Origin: Paracyclopina nana
Lineage: Eukaryota > Arthropoda > Copepoda > Cyclopoida > Cyclopettidae
NCBI GenBank assembly: GCA_019096065.1
Contig: JAGUCH010000008.1
Location: 2,175,001 to 2,239,000, forward strand
Direction of reading: 5' to 3'
DNA: 64,000 nt
Positions 24,846 to 37,300 of this stretch are shown here, in pieces (the stretch's first letter is position 1; each line of letters starts with the position of its first letter). The notes beneath the pieces are model-generated. The model had not been told where the DNA came from, ran no database searches, and saw only the letters and a program-made list of their open reading frames with translations. The position numbers and the translations under genes are program-made.

Positions 24846-25586
24846 TTATGCTGCTCTTTGTATGTAGTTGTTTTTCCAGATTTCCCCAATTTTCCTCTCC
24901 CTCTGGAGCTGGATATGAGAATAGTCTTTGTTTCTTCTTCGACAAAATGGTGGCACTGTGCAGCCATAATAGTAGAGATAAACCATCAAGCCAATCAGCA
25001 AGAAAACACCCAGAACTGCAAATACGCAAATCACCACAATTTCCACCGTTGTTAGGAACGTTCTGCAAGGGAAGAAAATTTGATCAGAAATTGGAGACAA
25101 GTTGGGCATCGAATGTCGCGAATTCACGTGTGGCTATAAAGAGAAAGGTCAAGCAATCAAGATTTCGACTTCTGAAGAAAACCTAAGGAAAAATCAGCTG
25201 GTCTTGATGGCTGACATGTTTTGCCTTGATTTTTATCCCCTGTTAGCCTGAGTGATGCCTATTAGGCCTGAAATTTTCAGCTTCAATTAGCATTAACAAA
25301 GCTAAGTGGATGTAATCATGTTCCAACGACAAGAAGCTGCAAAAGCACGCATGCTTTCTGTCATCGAGTGGATGGGGCCATTATTTCCTTAATCTGGCGT
25401 TTATGTAATCACGAGGAAAATGCCGGCTATCGCAAGAAGTTCTCACCTGTGTGGAATAATTTTGCCCTCCTCCTCTTCTTCATACTGCTTTTGGCCTTTT
25501 TCAGCAAAAGGCTCCCCGTTTCCAGCCTGGCAAAGCTGTCCAAATTGGCTAAGCACTAGGATAACTGCACTCAGAATTCGTTTCAT
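24846..25586 (-). CDS. Unrecognised small single-pass membrane protein (118 aa)
   Basis: Two exons, 25586-25447 and 25062-24846, join in phase 2 into 118 codons and a TAA. Exon 1 encodes a hydrophobic signal peptide of about 21 residues ending near LCQA, then a short acidic segment (YEEEEEGK). Exon 2 encodes one hydrophobic span of about 25 residues (EIVVICVFAVLGVFLLIGLM is its core), a Tyr-rich membrane exit, Cys residues in GCTVPPFC, and a basic cytosolic tail (RRRNKDYSHIQLQRERK). The predicted topology is type I with a tiny ectodomain. An alternative acceptor near 25137 would introduce a stop, so the direct splice is preferred. I do not recognise the family. The exon pairing rests on splice sites and phase. 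Confidence 0.6.
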
Positions 25587-28020
25587 TGCTTCTTCCACCT
25601 GTTTTAGCTCACATAGTAAAGTCAATCTGAAAAGGGAAAGAATAGCTGTGTTAAAAGCCAACAGTTGGTCTCCGCCTCCTCCCACTCAAAGTCAGAAGGC
25701 ATTTTCATGCCATTATAGGCCCACTCCAGAATTGACGTCGTTAATAAGATCAGGCCAATGAACTGGGCCTTAATTTCATGCAAACAACAATCCCACGTTA
25801 AATCTTAATCTAGCAGCCTCACTTTCAAAAAAGCTTTGAATCTTCCATTTCAATCATAAACATTTATGGGTGTGCGGACATAATGGCGCCATCTTTGCTT
25901 AGCCCATAAATTTCAGCTTAGCTTGACTTGCGCGCGCCAACTGATTATTAGCAATAAAAACCCTTTTATGGCCACGCATGTTTAAATTCACTTGGCTCGT
26001 TTTTCCTTAGAAAAGTTTTCAAGGCCCCGAAAGTTTCCAAAAAAAAAATACATTTCTTCTTCTCATTTTTGCAAATAGCTTTCCTACAAAACTACTCATT
26101 ACGTTTGGAAAATGGAAAAATATGAATGACCAAGAGTCGCAAATAATGACTTTTGAAACTCATGCATAAAATTTGCTCGCAAGAACTACTATTTGCAAAT
26201 TCCACTGTGTGCATGCATTTTCAGTGCGAGCTAACGTGAATTTCCCGCAAAACAGTGATGAAATGTTTCCGACAAAGAATCCCCCACGGTGGGGAAAAAG
26301 GCCTGATTTTCCTGTTTAAGAATATCGGACTTTTCCCCAGTTTTCTCCCCGCAGTGGAAGAAGAAGTATGCGTAGGCCTACTGACATTAAAAAAAATGAC
26401 TGGACACTCTTCTCACGAGCAGCTTCGAGATCAAGGCCACGTTCGCAATGTTTTCTTCAAAGTGAATTTTTCCCTAGTGTGTGTCCCAGTGTGGCCCAGG
26501 TCGAATTACATCCCACGCTCGAGCTTGAACATGCCTTGATTATTATTTTTTGCGGTAAAAATATTCGAAACATGAACCCATTTTCAGCTAGCATGAAGTC
26601 TCGTTGTAGAATTTATGCACCAGCGAGTTTTGAAGGTGAAGAAAAAACACAGAGGATGACTTGCATAAGGTCAATGTCAAAATGTCTAACTATTTTAGTC
26701 TTGAGCTTATTCTGTAAGCCACTGAAATGGATTAATTGAGGCAGCCAAGCTTGCTTGTTTTCATTCTAAGCAGGTGCATTCAAATTGGGAGCAGATGGAA
26801 AATTTGATGTCTGATTAAACACTGCACTGGAGGAGCTCATGCGAAAGCATTTATAAGTTGATAATTACCATAAGTTTGATCAAAATGAGCTTTTAAGCTC
26901 AAGAAGCTGAGTCTGACAAAGCTGAGTTTAATGAAGCCTGGATGAGTTATTTTGCTATACAATCTGCAAGCTAAAATATCTTTGAACATGTATTCACTGT
27001 TTTAGTAACAGTACATAAAACAATAGATGGGCATTGATTTGAGCTTGAAGAAGAATATGCCTGAATAAGTTGTGGACAAATCCAAGGCTAATTGTGTTTT
27101 GCCCTTATAGATTTGAGGCGACTGCAGAACCTGTATATACAGTTGATTTTCACACATGGTGTGTCACTTCCTTGATCAATTCGTAGAGATTTTATGCATT
27201 AAGATACTACTTGGTTATGCAGTAACAGCTTTGAAACCATTCATTGAAACGATTGAAAGAAGAAGAATGCAATCAAATAAAATGGAGCACCTCAATAACT
27301 TTTACCAATCACCGCACATTTCTAACACGATAATTAATTAAGAAATTACTTCTCCTTGGAGAATCAAATGTGCTATTTAATGTGGCCAATATTGACATCG
27401 TTCTTACCTGCGATAATTAGTTGAGTATGTCACTTTTACACTAACTGGACACTTTTTTGAGCGCTATTACGTAAGCTGTTGCCGTCCCACGCCCTCGAAA
27501 ACTGAATTTGTTCAAACCCAAAACGCAAAATGTGCACTGGGCCGTGAATAAAGGCAAGTTAGTGAGCCGAGCTTTTTAAGGCACTAAAAATATGGTGGTG
27601 CGATTAATGTTCGCCTTAGTTTTTAGAGTGGCATAATTTTAGCCTCAACTTTGTTTTTTAATTTGATCGAGGTGAAGGTTCCGTCAATTTCTAGAATGTT
27701 GCTGGGAATTTTATTTCTTGCTGGAGAAAAATAGCTTGAAAGGCACAGGAAGTTGGCTTTTTTTACCGTTTTCTTTGAATTTCAAAATGTAGCATTGAAA
27801 TGATGTTTCGAAGAATTTATGAAATGCCCCAACTTGTACGGAAGCTTTTAGAAATTGATGCCCATTATTAAACAAGGAGATTGCCCGTTTTCCTGGTATC
27901 GTATCATCTCCATATACTTTCATTAGCTGGCCTAGCCAAGAGAGTTTTCCTGGTCATTTTAGAATTTTTATTAGCCCGAATCACTAATCCTAAACTCAGC
28001 TCATGATAGCTCTTCAGCGT
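25587..28020. other. Non-coding stretch
   Basis: No exon is supported. A third, weaker CTCF-like motif GCGCCATCTT lies at 25886-25895. Open frames near 26.3-26.7 kb and 27.7-27.9 kb are short and unrecognisable. Confidence 0.45.
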
Positions 28021-28035
28021 CTAATCTATGTTGAA

Positions 28036-28228
28036 TCTCAGCTATACTGAGACTCTTCTCAGCATTAACGAGACTTTCCTCAGATGTACCGAGACTCTTC
28101 TCAGTTGCACTATCTCAGCTGCTCTAAGCCTCTTCTCAGTTGTGCTGAGACTGCATAGCATTGATGAGACTCGTCTCAGCTCCAGCTGTACTGAGACTCG
28201 CCATGCCTTCTCAGAATCGTGAGACTTT
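28036..28228. repeat. Imperfect tandem repeat of a GAGACTCTTCTCAG motif
   Basis: About seven degenerate units of roughly 20-35 bp, each holding GAGACT followed by TTCTCAG or CTCAGC, make short palindromes (CTGAGACTCTTCTCAG). The minus strand reads as a similar motif because the unit is near-palindromic. No coding meaning is apparent. Confidence 0.6.
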
Positions 28229-28229
28229 T

Positions 28230-28905
28230 AAGTAGTCCAATCGTTAAGTAGAACTTTGAGTAGAAATTTGCAGCGCAAAGTTGAATGATGAGAGATCGAC
28301 CTGGAATCCGATCCGTTGCGTGAAACCCCGCGTGTGCGCGCGCGCGCTTGATATGCGCTCAAAAGGCCGCAATTATTTGGGCACCTTTGCAGATGCTTGC
28401 TTTGCTATAAAGTTGCTTCCTCCTCGCTTATCTTGTTGCCCACCGCATTCCTTTCAAGTGTACTAAGATGTGCGGTTTTACTTCTGCTGCGTATCATCTC
28501 TGTTTTTACCTCTAATTTGGCCAATTCTGAAACCTTGCCAGAAACTCTGACAGGCGTGTAAAGCAGTGCGGTGCAGCAAGGCAGAAAAGTAACAAATGAA
28601 TGAGATGAGTGAGGAAAGCAGCTGTTTTTCTCCCTTCTGACTGATTTATGGAGCATTCTCATGAATTTCCATGTAATCACTGCAGAATGGAGAATTTTTT
28701 GAATGCACCGAAAAGAGTCACGATTCCCTGTTTTCCGGGTTACACCCTTGACAAATGGGAGATTTTTTTCATAGAGCATCTGGCATTTTCATATACTGTT
28801 TATTTGAATATTTGTTTTTTATGTCGTTGACACACCAGAGAAATATGAGATTTGATTTTTCATCCAGAATGTTGCTTTTAGAATTAGAAAATTGGTTCGA
28901 GTCGA
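28230..28905. other. Intergenic stretch and 3' flank of the 199-aa protein gene
   Basis: This contains a short alternating CG run near 28331-28346. A minus-strand AATAAA (28804-28799) lies about 100 bases past the stop of the gene at 28906 and is its likely polyadenylation signal. Confidence 0.45.
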
Positions 28906-30467
28906 TCATTTTAGGTCCTTGGTCAAGTTTTTGATGTCCAGCATTGGATGATAGCTGCGCATTTCCTCGGAGTAGGTCGAGTATGCGAATTTACCATCCA
29001 AGTCGTACAAGACTCCTTTGGACTTGCTCTCTGGAGCTACGCCCTCTCCAGTGGGTTTGGCATGTAGTGGATTGAAGAAACTGAAAAGATATGGACGCCA
29101 TTGTTATAAAAAATAATCAAAAGAAGGTCATTGTGTAGCTTTGATCAATTTGAAGAATGCTGTATAGCAACAGAATCTCCCAATTATCTCTCCCATACTT
29201 TTGAAGCCTAATTGGGAAATACCCGAAAACTGAACTGAAGTGCTCTCAGGCTTTTTAAGTAGCATGAAGTCTTTATAATTACAATTCAAAGTACCCTTGG
29301 GCTACAAGAAACGAATTTTAACCTACTTGGCCAAATATTTGTCGTAGAGCTTTCCATCGAGTCCCGATTTGGCATTTGTTGGAGCGGCCCCAATGTCCTC
29401 GCGTGCCGTGATTGAGCTTGACCGGCCTCTCAAATCGACAGCTGACGAGAGCGAGCCTGACCTGTTGCGAATCTCCTCCAATTCGGCCAAGCTTCCGTCG
29501 GAAGACTCGGACATGGTTTTGTTCCTCTTGGCATTCAGCAGAGTTCGGGCGAAAGGCTTGGCAACTGGATCAACGTCTGATGCGGCCATTTTGAATAATT
29601 GCACGCTGGTCTGATAAGAAGAATGCGAGAGTCTGTCGACAATGGGAGACTTTTATAGGCTGACACACTAAGATAAGCTAGCTTTTGTTTTTCGGCGCAG
29701 TTTTATTTTCCAGCCTCTCAAATCAGGGCTTTGTGTGATTTTAAAGGCTCAATGCAAAAAAAACCCAAAATATACAGTGCTTTAAAAGATGCTCTGACAA
29801 AACATGTTGCATTTGCGAGGCAAAATTCAAAAACGCGAAACTTGCTGATGCAACATTCTGATACACAATCAAGCAATTCCCTTCGATTTTGAACCCTGAT
29901 TGTTTAGCACTTGGTCAGGGTCGTTTGCAGTACGTAAAAGATAAAAATGACGTGCTACATGAGAGCTTAACTTAAAAAAGGCCTCAAGTTCCGTAGAGGC
30001 ACTAAGTCAAAATCAGATAATTGAAGTGGCATTGCCTGACTTAAGTTCATGGTCCTGGTTATTTCCAGATTCTGTGCCAAAAGAGGTTAGAAGAGCAGCC
30101 ACTTTTTTAGGTTACATATACTATTTTACAGCTTTGTTACGCATCTCTTAGAGAGTAAGCACTGGGTTACTACGCTTGCCAAAAGATCATTTTTTTAAAT
30201 CGAAAAAGCTCCTACAAACCAGCTTTTATAGACAAATTATGAAAAAAATCTGAAGGTAGAACAAAGGAACTTGAACAAAAAAGGCAATAGCGCCCGTCGA
30301 AAGCATAATATCTTAGCTTTACCTACCTCGTGACGTAAAGTGGGGCTTTGATGGCGGAATGTTTGAAACTGTTGCTCTACTGTTGTTTTCTTCACGTGGA
30401 AAATCTGCTGTAAATCAGCTATGGAAGGGCCCGGATCTGCGTATTGAAACTCCTCTACTTCCTCCAT
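28906..30467 (-). CDS. Unrecognised 199-aa soluble protein with repeated LDGK motif
   Basis: Three exons, 30467-30327, 29610-29327 and 29080-28906, join in frame into 199 codons and a TGA. The N-terminus is acidic (MEEVEEFQYADPGPSIADLQ). The middle is rich in Ser, Arg and Glu (KTMSESSDGSLAELEEIRNR, then LRGRSSSITARED) and has likely basophilic kinase sites (RGRSSS). Two related motifs follow: GLDGKLYDKYLA at the end of exon 2 and YDLDGKFAYSTYSEE in exon 3. There is no signal peptide or membrane span. An internal ATG at 29589 has a strong context (TTCAAAATGG), so a shorter 145-aa form from an alternative promoter is possible. I do not recognise the family; the reading is supported by two consistent splice junctions. 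Confidence 0.68.
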
Positions 30468-31352
30468 TCAGTAAAAAATCGACATAGAAAAGGAGCAAAA
30501 AAAATCATTGTCATATTTGGATTTTCCATTTCAAGCTTAATTTATAAGGAGTCCGTTAGGTTGTAGATGACATTGCCAAAGTTAACTGAGTGTCGGGTCG
30601 ATTTTTGATGGAACGGAGGAAGTTGCGCCACAGCTGAAGAATTTCGTTGTTCTGCCTTAACCAGCCGTTGTCGAGGCAGCGCGGCAGCGTGGAAAAATCC
30701 GGAACGATCTAGCTGACGCAGAGGCCTCCAATGAACTCGTGGATTCAAAACGTGGCGGGAAGAACGAGGATGCAGATATTTCCAGCTGTGGAGTGTTATT
30801 GTCACACTAGTGAGATGCATTTTTCGGGGAACAGCTCAAGTCTGGCCTCGATACACGATAAATTCTGGGAAGTTTTTCACCAAACAAAAGTAAGCAACCG
30901 ATAGCTTCCTTGTCAAAGCCATTCTTTCAAAAACTAGTTGATTTTATGAAATTCCTCTGAAGCTGCATTTCCTAACGACTACTTTGCTATTTAAATTTCC
31001 TTGCAAAATATGTTAGGTGAGCGGCACAGCTGTAATTGACAGCGGACCTAAAGCATAGTGTGATTGTGACAATTGTGACTCCGTAGTACTACGTTATACC
31101 CCATAAGTATTAAAGCGAACTTAGCGAAGTCGTGGAGGAATTTATCGAGCTCCATTGCATTGTAGTCATACAATGTGGCGTCGTTGTGCCAGGTGCTTAC
31201 ACCTAGCTGCAGTACGCAGAATAATGAGGTTCAACTTCTTGGTTGCAAGTAATCTAATTATGAACGCAGTTGGCGGCATATCAAAGTTGACTATTATATC
31301 GCAAATAGAGTATATTCTCGTGTCCTTGTTTTAATTAAATACATTGTATTGA
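30468..31352. other. Intergenic spacer
   Basis: A GC-richer patch at about 30590-30830 may be the promoter or 5' UTR of the minus-strand gene at 28906-30467. A minus-strand open frame there (30542-30820) has no recognisable content. AATACA about 13 bases past the dopamine receptor stop, on the minus strand, is a possible variant polyadenylation signal. Confidence 0.4.
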
Positions 31353-34300
31353 TCACTGGATGTGCAGTATTTTCTTGAACGCTTTCCTAAATTCTGGGTT
31401 GAAGATGGTGTAGATGAGCGGATTGACGCAAGAGTTGACATATCCCAGCCATGTCGTGACAATGAACGCCGTGTCTCCAGGATACCAGCCCAGCTCGAAT
31501 TTGATGCAAATGGCGTTCATTATGTTGCACGTGAAAAAAGGCACCCAACAGACCAAGAAGACGGCTGCAAAAACAACAAAAGTCGAGTGAGGTCAGCTGT
31601 CGCGCGTACGCGAGTTCCCGGCCAGCGATTACGGCATTACCACTACAAGGCATCAAATAGCGTGTCAGAAGGAGCTTTTATTCACTAGCTAGCCATTCGT
31701 GCTGATGTTCATAACTAATTCCTATTTGGCTGAAAATGTTCTTCTGCGTTATTATTAATATTTTTTGGGATCCAAGGCCTAGGCTTCAGCACAACAACAA
31801 ACAAATCAGAAGGGGCTGTCGTGTTATTTTGACACTTTCTTGACACATCATCAGCTTAGAAGTGTTTGAAAAAAGGCCCCCATCATCTTGAATAAAGGGC
31901 CAAAAATAATTGAACTGACATCTAATTTTTTATATTGAAATCCACTCGTAATTGGCTGTCAGCTTTATGCTTTCTAACGCTTCTAGTAGCTTTCTAATCC
32001 TGCGAATTAATGAGCCACTTTGAAATTGTTCCCCAAAAAATTCAGTGATGAGTTGAAAGTTTACCTAAGACAATGGCCAATGTTTGTGTAGCTTTCCGTT
32101 CTTTACGAGCTGCTGGTTTCTCCTTTCGAATGTTCATCTCTTCTGGCATTTTAGTCGGTGGTGCCATTGCCTTCTTTCTGTAGCCACACTTGGCAAACGT
32201 GGGCATGAAAGTGAGGATTCGGTTGCGATTGGCGTCTGACGACTGGTTAAGCCGTCCGTTCGCGTCAGCTTCGATGATATTCTCCAAGGTGGACTCATCC
32301 TTCAGCTGAGACGAACTGGCTGAGCTTGAGCACTGAAAAGAAGGATTTTTTTATCAATCAGCTTTTCATGGCAGCTAGCTCAAAGGGTTCAAAGCATGAC
32401 TCTTGAAAAGGCTAAAATTAAGCTTATAAAAAAGTTATTTCCTACTTGTAATGTGATCCGAAGAGAAAAAACCCAATTGTTTGCATGATTGGTGGAGGGC
32501 TTTTGATGCCAAAAGACCATTTTCAAAGAAGGAATTTCGAAAGATAATTTTGCTATCTCCTGTTGTTAGAACAGGTGAACCGGGCCTCAGATGGTGAATA
32601 TCACATGACATTGAAGACAATCTGATCTCAAATAACTGAAGACAATCAGTTCTCAAATTAGTGCCTCCTGAAAGATTTTCCAGCTGGTTCTCCATTGACG
32701 CGTGTATGGCTACTCGGCATCAATTATGCAATAAAGTTAAAGGCTCATTACCTAATATGATCTGATTAACTACAATCCCCAGTAGATTTGAAGGGCAGAA
32801 AATGATGCACTACTCAAAGTTATTTTAAGCCAGCACATTTTCGTGATATTTCTAGACTAAATTCCATTATACAGGGTCTGAATTAGGTATGAGCAGATAT
32901 AATGGGCATGCTTTTTCTTTCAGCCATTTTCATGCAGTGAAAATACATATAGAGCTTTTCCCCATTTGTCAGCGTTATTGAGCTCAATTCTTCTCCATTT
33001 TCAAGAGTAATCATCTTTTAGAGAACTTACATATTTGGGTCTACCTAGCTGACGAGGTTAGTGTACTCAGGCACTTTTCCTAATAGAAAATTCCTATTTC
33101 CGCTTTTCCATTGCAAAACTTTACTGAGCGAATTGTAGCACTACAGCACATTTATCAGACCAACGTACTTGACAGCCCAGTATTCGAATCCATCGATCGC
33201 AAAGATAATTCGATTTAAGGTACTTAAAAACTAGCTTTCATGTGGTATTCATAAATGGTATGCGCAACCAAACCTAGAGGATTCAATCAAGGAGTTTTCC
33301 AGTAAAGATTGTGCAGTGACATCTAAGAATATTCCTTACCTTGATGGGTGAAGGCACCAATTTTGACTTGGTTTTTCCTTTGGCAGTGGCTTCAGTGACC
33401 AGAGACCTTGTAACCACCTTTTTTTGGCTGCAGCTTTTGTTCTTGCTGCACACCACCTCCAAGCCACAATCTTTGACCAATGAAGCCTGAAATACATCAC
33501 TGTTGTATTCTCCTGTAGCCAAATGTACTATTTACGATACACTTACTTTTTGCTGGCAAGTCTTGCTCCGCTCATAAATCGTTGTGTCAGGCCCACTGAA
33601 AAAAGATGAGATACAAAAATTGTCAAAGGGCATCTTTCAAAGTCTTGAGAGCAATTTCTTGGAGCCTTTTTCCCCTGATGAAAAATATAATGAATTTACC
33701 ATGCTTTGTGAGCCTGGTTAGATTTTGGCGGAGGAGGAGATGAAGGAGGATCAGTATTGGCGGAAACGACCATATTTTTATCACAAACTTTCCTTTCATC
33801 CGTCAGATCCTGCAAAAACAAAGAAAGTTGCCTGTAACTTTCTTCAAGGCAATTCAATGAAAAGAAAAACGAGGCTCGTGCCAGCTTCCGACGCGATTTC
33901 GCTCAGCGCACGGCGAGGAACCTAACACGTTGTTGCTGCCTGTGCATCCTTTTTTCTGGCGCGCGCACAACTCACATTCTCTTGGCATTTTGATGGCCTG
34001 ATGAGGTGACAAGTGCCATTTTTGAGGAATGCCACTCGATGCTCCTTTTTTCTCTCCTCCTTTGGGCCCATTTTGAACAGTTTGTTGCCTGTCGTTTGCA
34101 CGTGATGAGAGGATTTCGGCTTGCGAACTTTGGCTCGAGAATGCAGGGTCTGAAATCATAATAAGGCAAAACTTTTACGCATATCCACCTTATTTGCTTG
34201 ATTAAAACTGAAGACTAAATAGAAGATTGTGAAGGAGAAGAAGATCGAGTGTGAATTTCGGGGGATTAAAATCCTACTAATTTGGCTTACTGTGAAAATC

Positions 34301-37300
34301 CTGATGTAGAGGAATATCATGATGAAGCAGGGAATATAAAAGGATCCCAATGATGAGTAAATGATAAAGTCTGGATTGTAGAAAGCACACACAAACTCTT
34401 GACCTCCAAAGGCGTCTTGGGTCTCATTAACTGTTGCCATTGTGGTGCCATTTTCCTCAGTTGGCAACGGGTTAGCACCCAACATTATGGGACTTCCTGA
34501 AATTCAAGGATGAGAGGAAAGTAGATTCTGGTGAATAAGCCAAAATTTGCATTAAATCATCCTAATTACAAAGATTAGCTTCCTATATTTAATGATCTGC
34601 GCTAATGAAAGAAAGTCAGGCACATGCGTAAGTCTAATTACTGACATTACATGCATGGCAATATAGTACGGCTAGAATTCTGCGAGAGACATTGCGCAAG
34701 CAAGCTTCCTGATGGGGGCCAACTTTAACGGCTACTACTCTGATTGGTTAATTTTTGAATTTATAATTTCTTCAGCAAATGAGCGTGTTTACCTATGCCA
34801 ATGGAGCAAAGCCAGCAAATGACGATGATAATGTAGGCTCTGGTGGTTTTGTTTTTGTGCTGAGAGTACTTGATAGGTGAAGTGACCGCTAAATAGCTGT
34901 GAAAAAGGCCAGAAGAATGATTAGAATATTGCCGTTACTTTCTCATTTCTTCGGGTAATTACCGATCTATGCTAATGGCAACCAAATTGAAAATGGAGGA
35001 AGTACTGCAAATGACATCAGTGGCAATGTAGAAATCGCACACTACCTTTGGCATATCCCACATGCCCCAATTCATCTGAAAAAGAAAGCATTATATTTTT
35101 AGTGGGATTGGGAGGTTGGATCCATGGTACCATGATTCAGTTTAGTAAGCTGCAATTTTTTAGGTTATACCAGCGCAGTTCCAAATGAGCTTTTGAGGCC
35201 CCTTGGGACTGAATGCAGATGTCACGTACAAAAGAAAGCAAAAGGCTGACAAAAGTGTCACAACAAGCATAACCAGTTATACGACTTCATGGCTGGTAGT
35301 ATGATAACGATTTTCCCCTCAGTTCTTATGAAAAAAGAGCTGCTTGGTCATGTGTAATTTAATTAGAAATAATTGGCCCGTGAACACTACACAGCAAGAG
35401 GCCTGGCATGCGTGGCCTAACTTTTTTCATTATACAAAGGCCTTGTATAAATGTATTGATGCAACATGATGAGTATCTGTGAAACCTAGTGTGTACTATT
35501 AAGTACCATTATATTGTAGAACTAATATGGGATCTTGGCAATTTGCAATCAACTGAAATGCAGGAAAGTTGACAAACTTTTTGTTGCATATTTTAGAAAG
35601 CATCTAAGGCCTTATGCAACAAAACCTCTTGAAAATCAGGAGAAATCCATTCTAATAATGCCTTTTGACCTTTTTTCTAATTTCCTGAGTGGGAATAGAA
35701 GAAGAAGAAGCCTTTTTTTCTGTTGAAAGACTGGCAAACTTTCCAACCTCTCAAATATGACAGTGATGGATGTGCTAGAGCCAAAAGAATCTTGGATTGT
35801 GGAGATGTACAAGCAATTTTCTGTATCTGCTAATAACCCCAATTTTACAGATGATACACTTAATTTGGGGCCCAATAATTCTTGCCCACCACCATATTGA
35901 GCACCTTTCATTAAACACATATCTATCTATCCAAGAGAAAGCAGAATTGAGAATCTCGCAGAAAAAATGGATTATCGTAGCTTAATCCTCAATACCTATA
36001 TATTACGTCAATCATAAACCTCTTTAGGAAGCACACTCAACATATCTGTTCTCAATTTCATTTTAAAAATCCATCATTTTTCATAATGGATCTGCCAAAG
36101 AGCGTTGTACGTACTTGCGTCAAAGGTGAAAGCAAGTGAGGTGCAATTCAGGAGAGACCAACTTTTTTATTCATGGCTGAAATTGGTGTGATAGCCTGTT
36201 CTTGTATTCACAATGGTTGCCACCTCTTTTATTCACTTTGTCCTTCTATCACAATAGTCCTTGCCACTCTATATATACCACAACACTTGGCATCACGAAT
36301 ATTTCCACAATTCTCTATAGCAGTACATGCTTTCACTGTGCACAGTGGAGTCTGACACCTCAAAAAGGGGAATTTTCAACTTGTGCAATTAAGGCAAAAA
36401 GCTGCTTTCAAAAGTTAAAAAAACATGATACATAGGATGTAGGCTTAGTCTTTCGCAAGTTTTGCATAGGCACGCTATTTAAATACCTCATAGCATAAAA
36501 CGTATTTAAATAGCAGCTATTTAAATACATTCGGAGGCTATTTAAATACATTTTATGCTATAAGCTATTTAAATAGCGTGCCTATGCAAAACTTGCGAAA
36601 GACTAAGCCATAGTGTAGATTTATTACGATAGAAATATAAGATAAGTATAGCCACTGAAAGAATCTCAGCTTTATTACGCGAGTCAAAATTAACCTTACA
36701 ACTTTCCATTTCAATTAAGTGAAGCTTGCAGGTTTTGCCATATTCAGTGAAATTCAGCGCATAATCGCAACTGCACTTTTATCAAGTTTTTTTTTCGAAA
36801 TCGTTCATTGATGTCGGCTGAATCACGTACGAAATGGCCATGCTTTTTCTCAGATGAATGGAAGAATAGCAGCGTAAAATAGCAACTGCATAATGGCCAT
36901 TGCATTCGTGGAAAAAAAATCCCTTAATGCAAAATAGTCGATTACAATTAATTTCTTCTAGAGCAGTATTGTAAAGGAATATTCTCAAAAAATGTTAGCT
37001 TCATCACGAATGAAAATGATTCATATAGGAAACCAGATGAAAAAAGAAACAGCTGTTGTCAAAAAGGCGGGTAAAATCAAATGTGGCAAGCTTGCTGAAT
37101 AATTCATACTCAGTGTGGTTTTAAGCACTTTTTGCTCCACTGTGGCCAGCCTCCAACCAAATCTTCGTCCAGCAGCCAGATCCACAATGGATTATCTAAG
37201 GCCAGCACCAACGAAAAATGCAATCTATAGCCCTAATTTCTTTAAAGGACTTTCTAATTTTGACGGCTGACTGCATCCTATCTACAGGGGAAGTCAGCGC

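Noticed and set aside
24846..25137. Single-exon version of the small membrane protein starting at 25127
   Set aside because: It would lack a signal peptide and begin within sequence preceding a clear TTGCAG acceptor; the two-exon model gives a signal peptide and matching phase.
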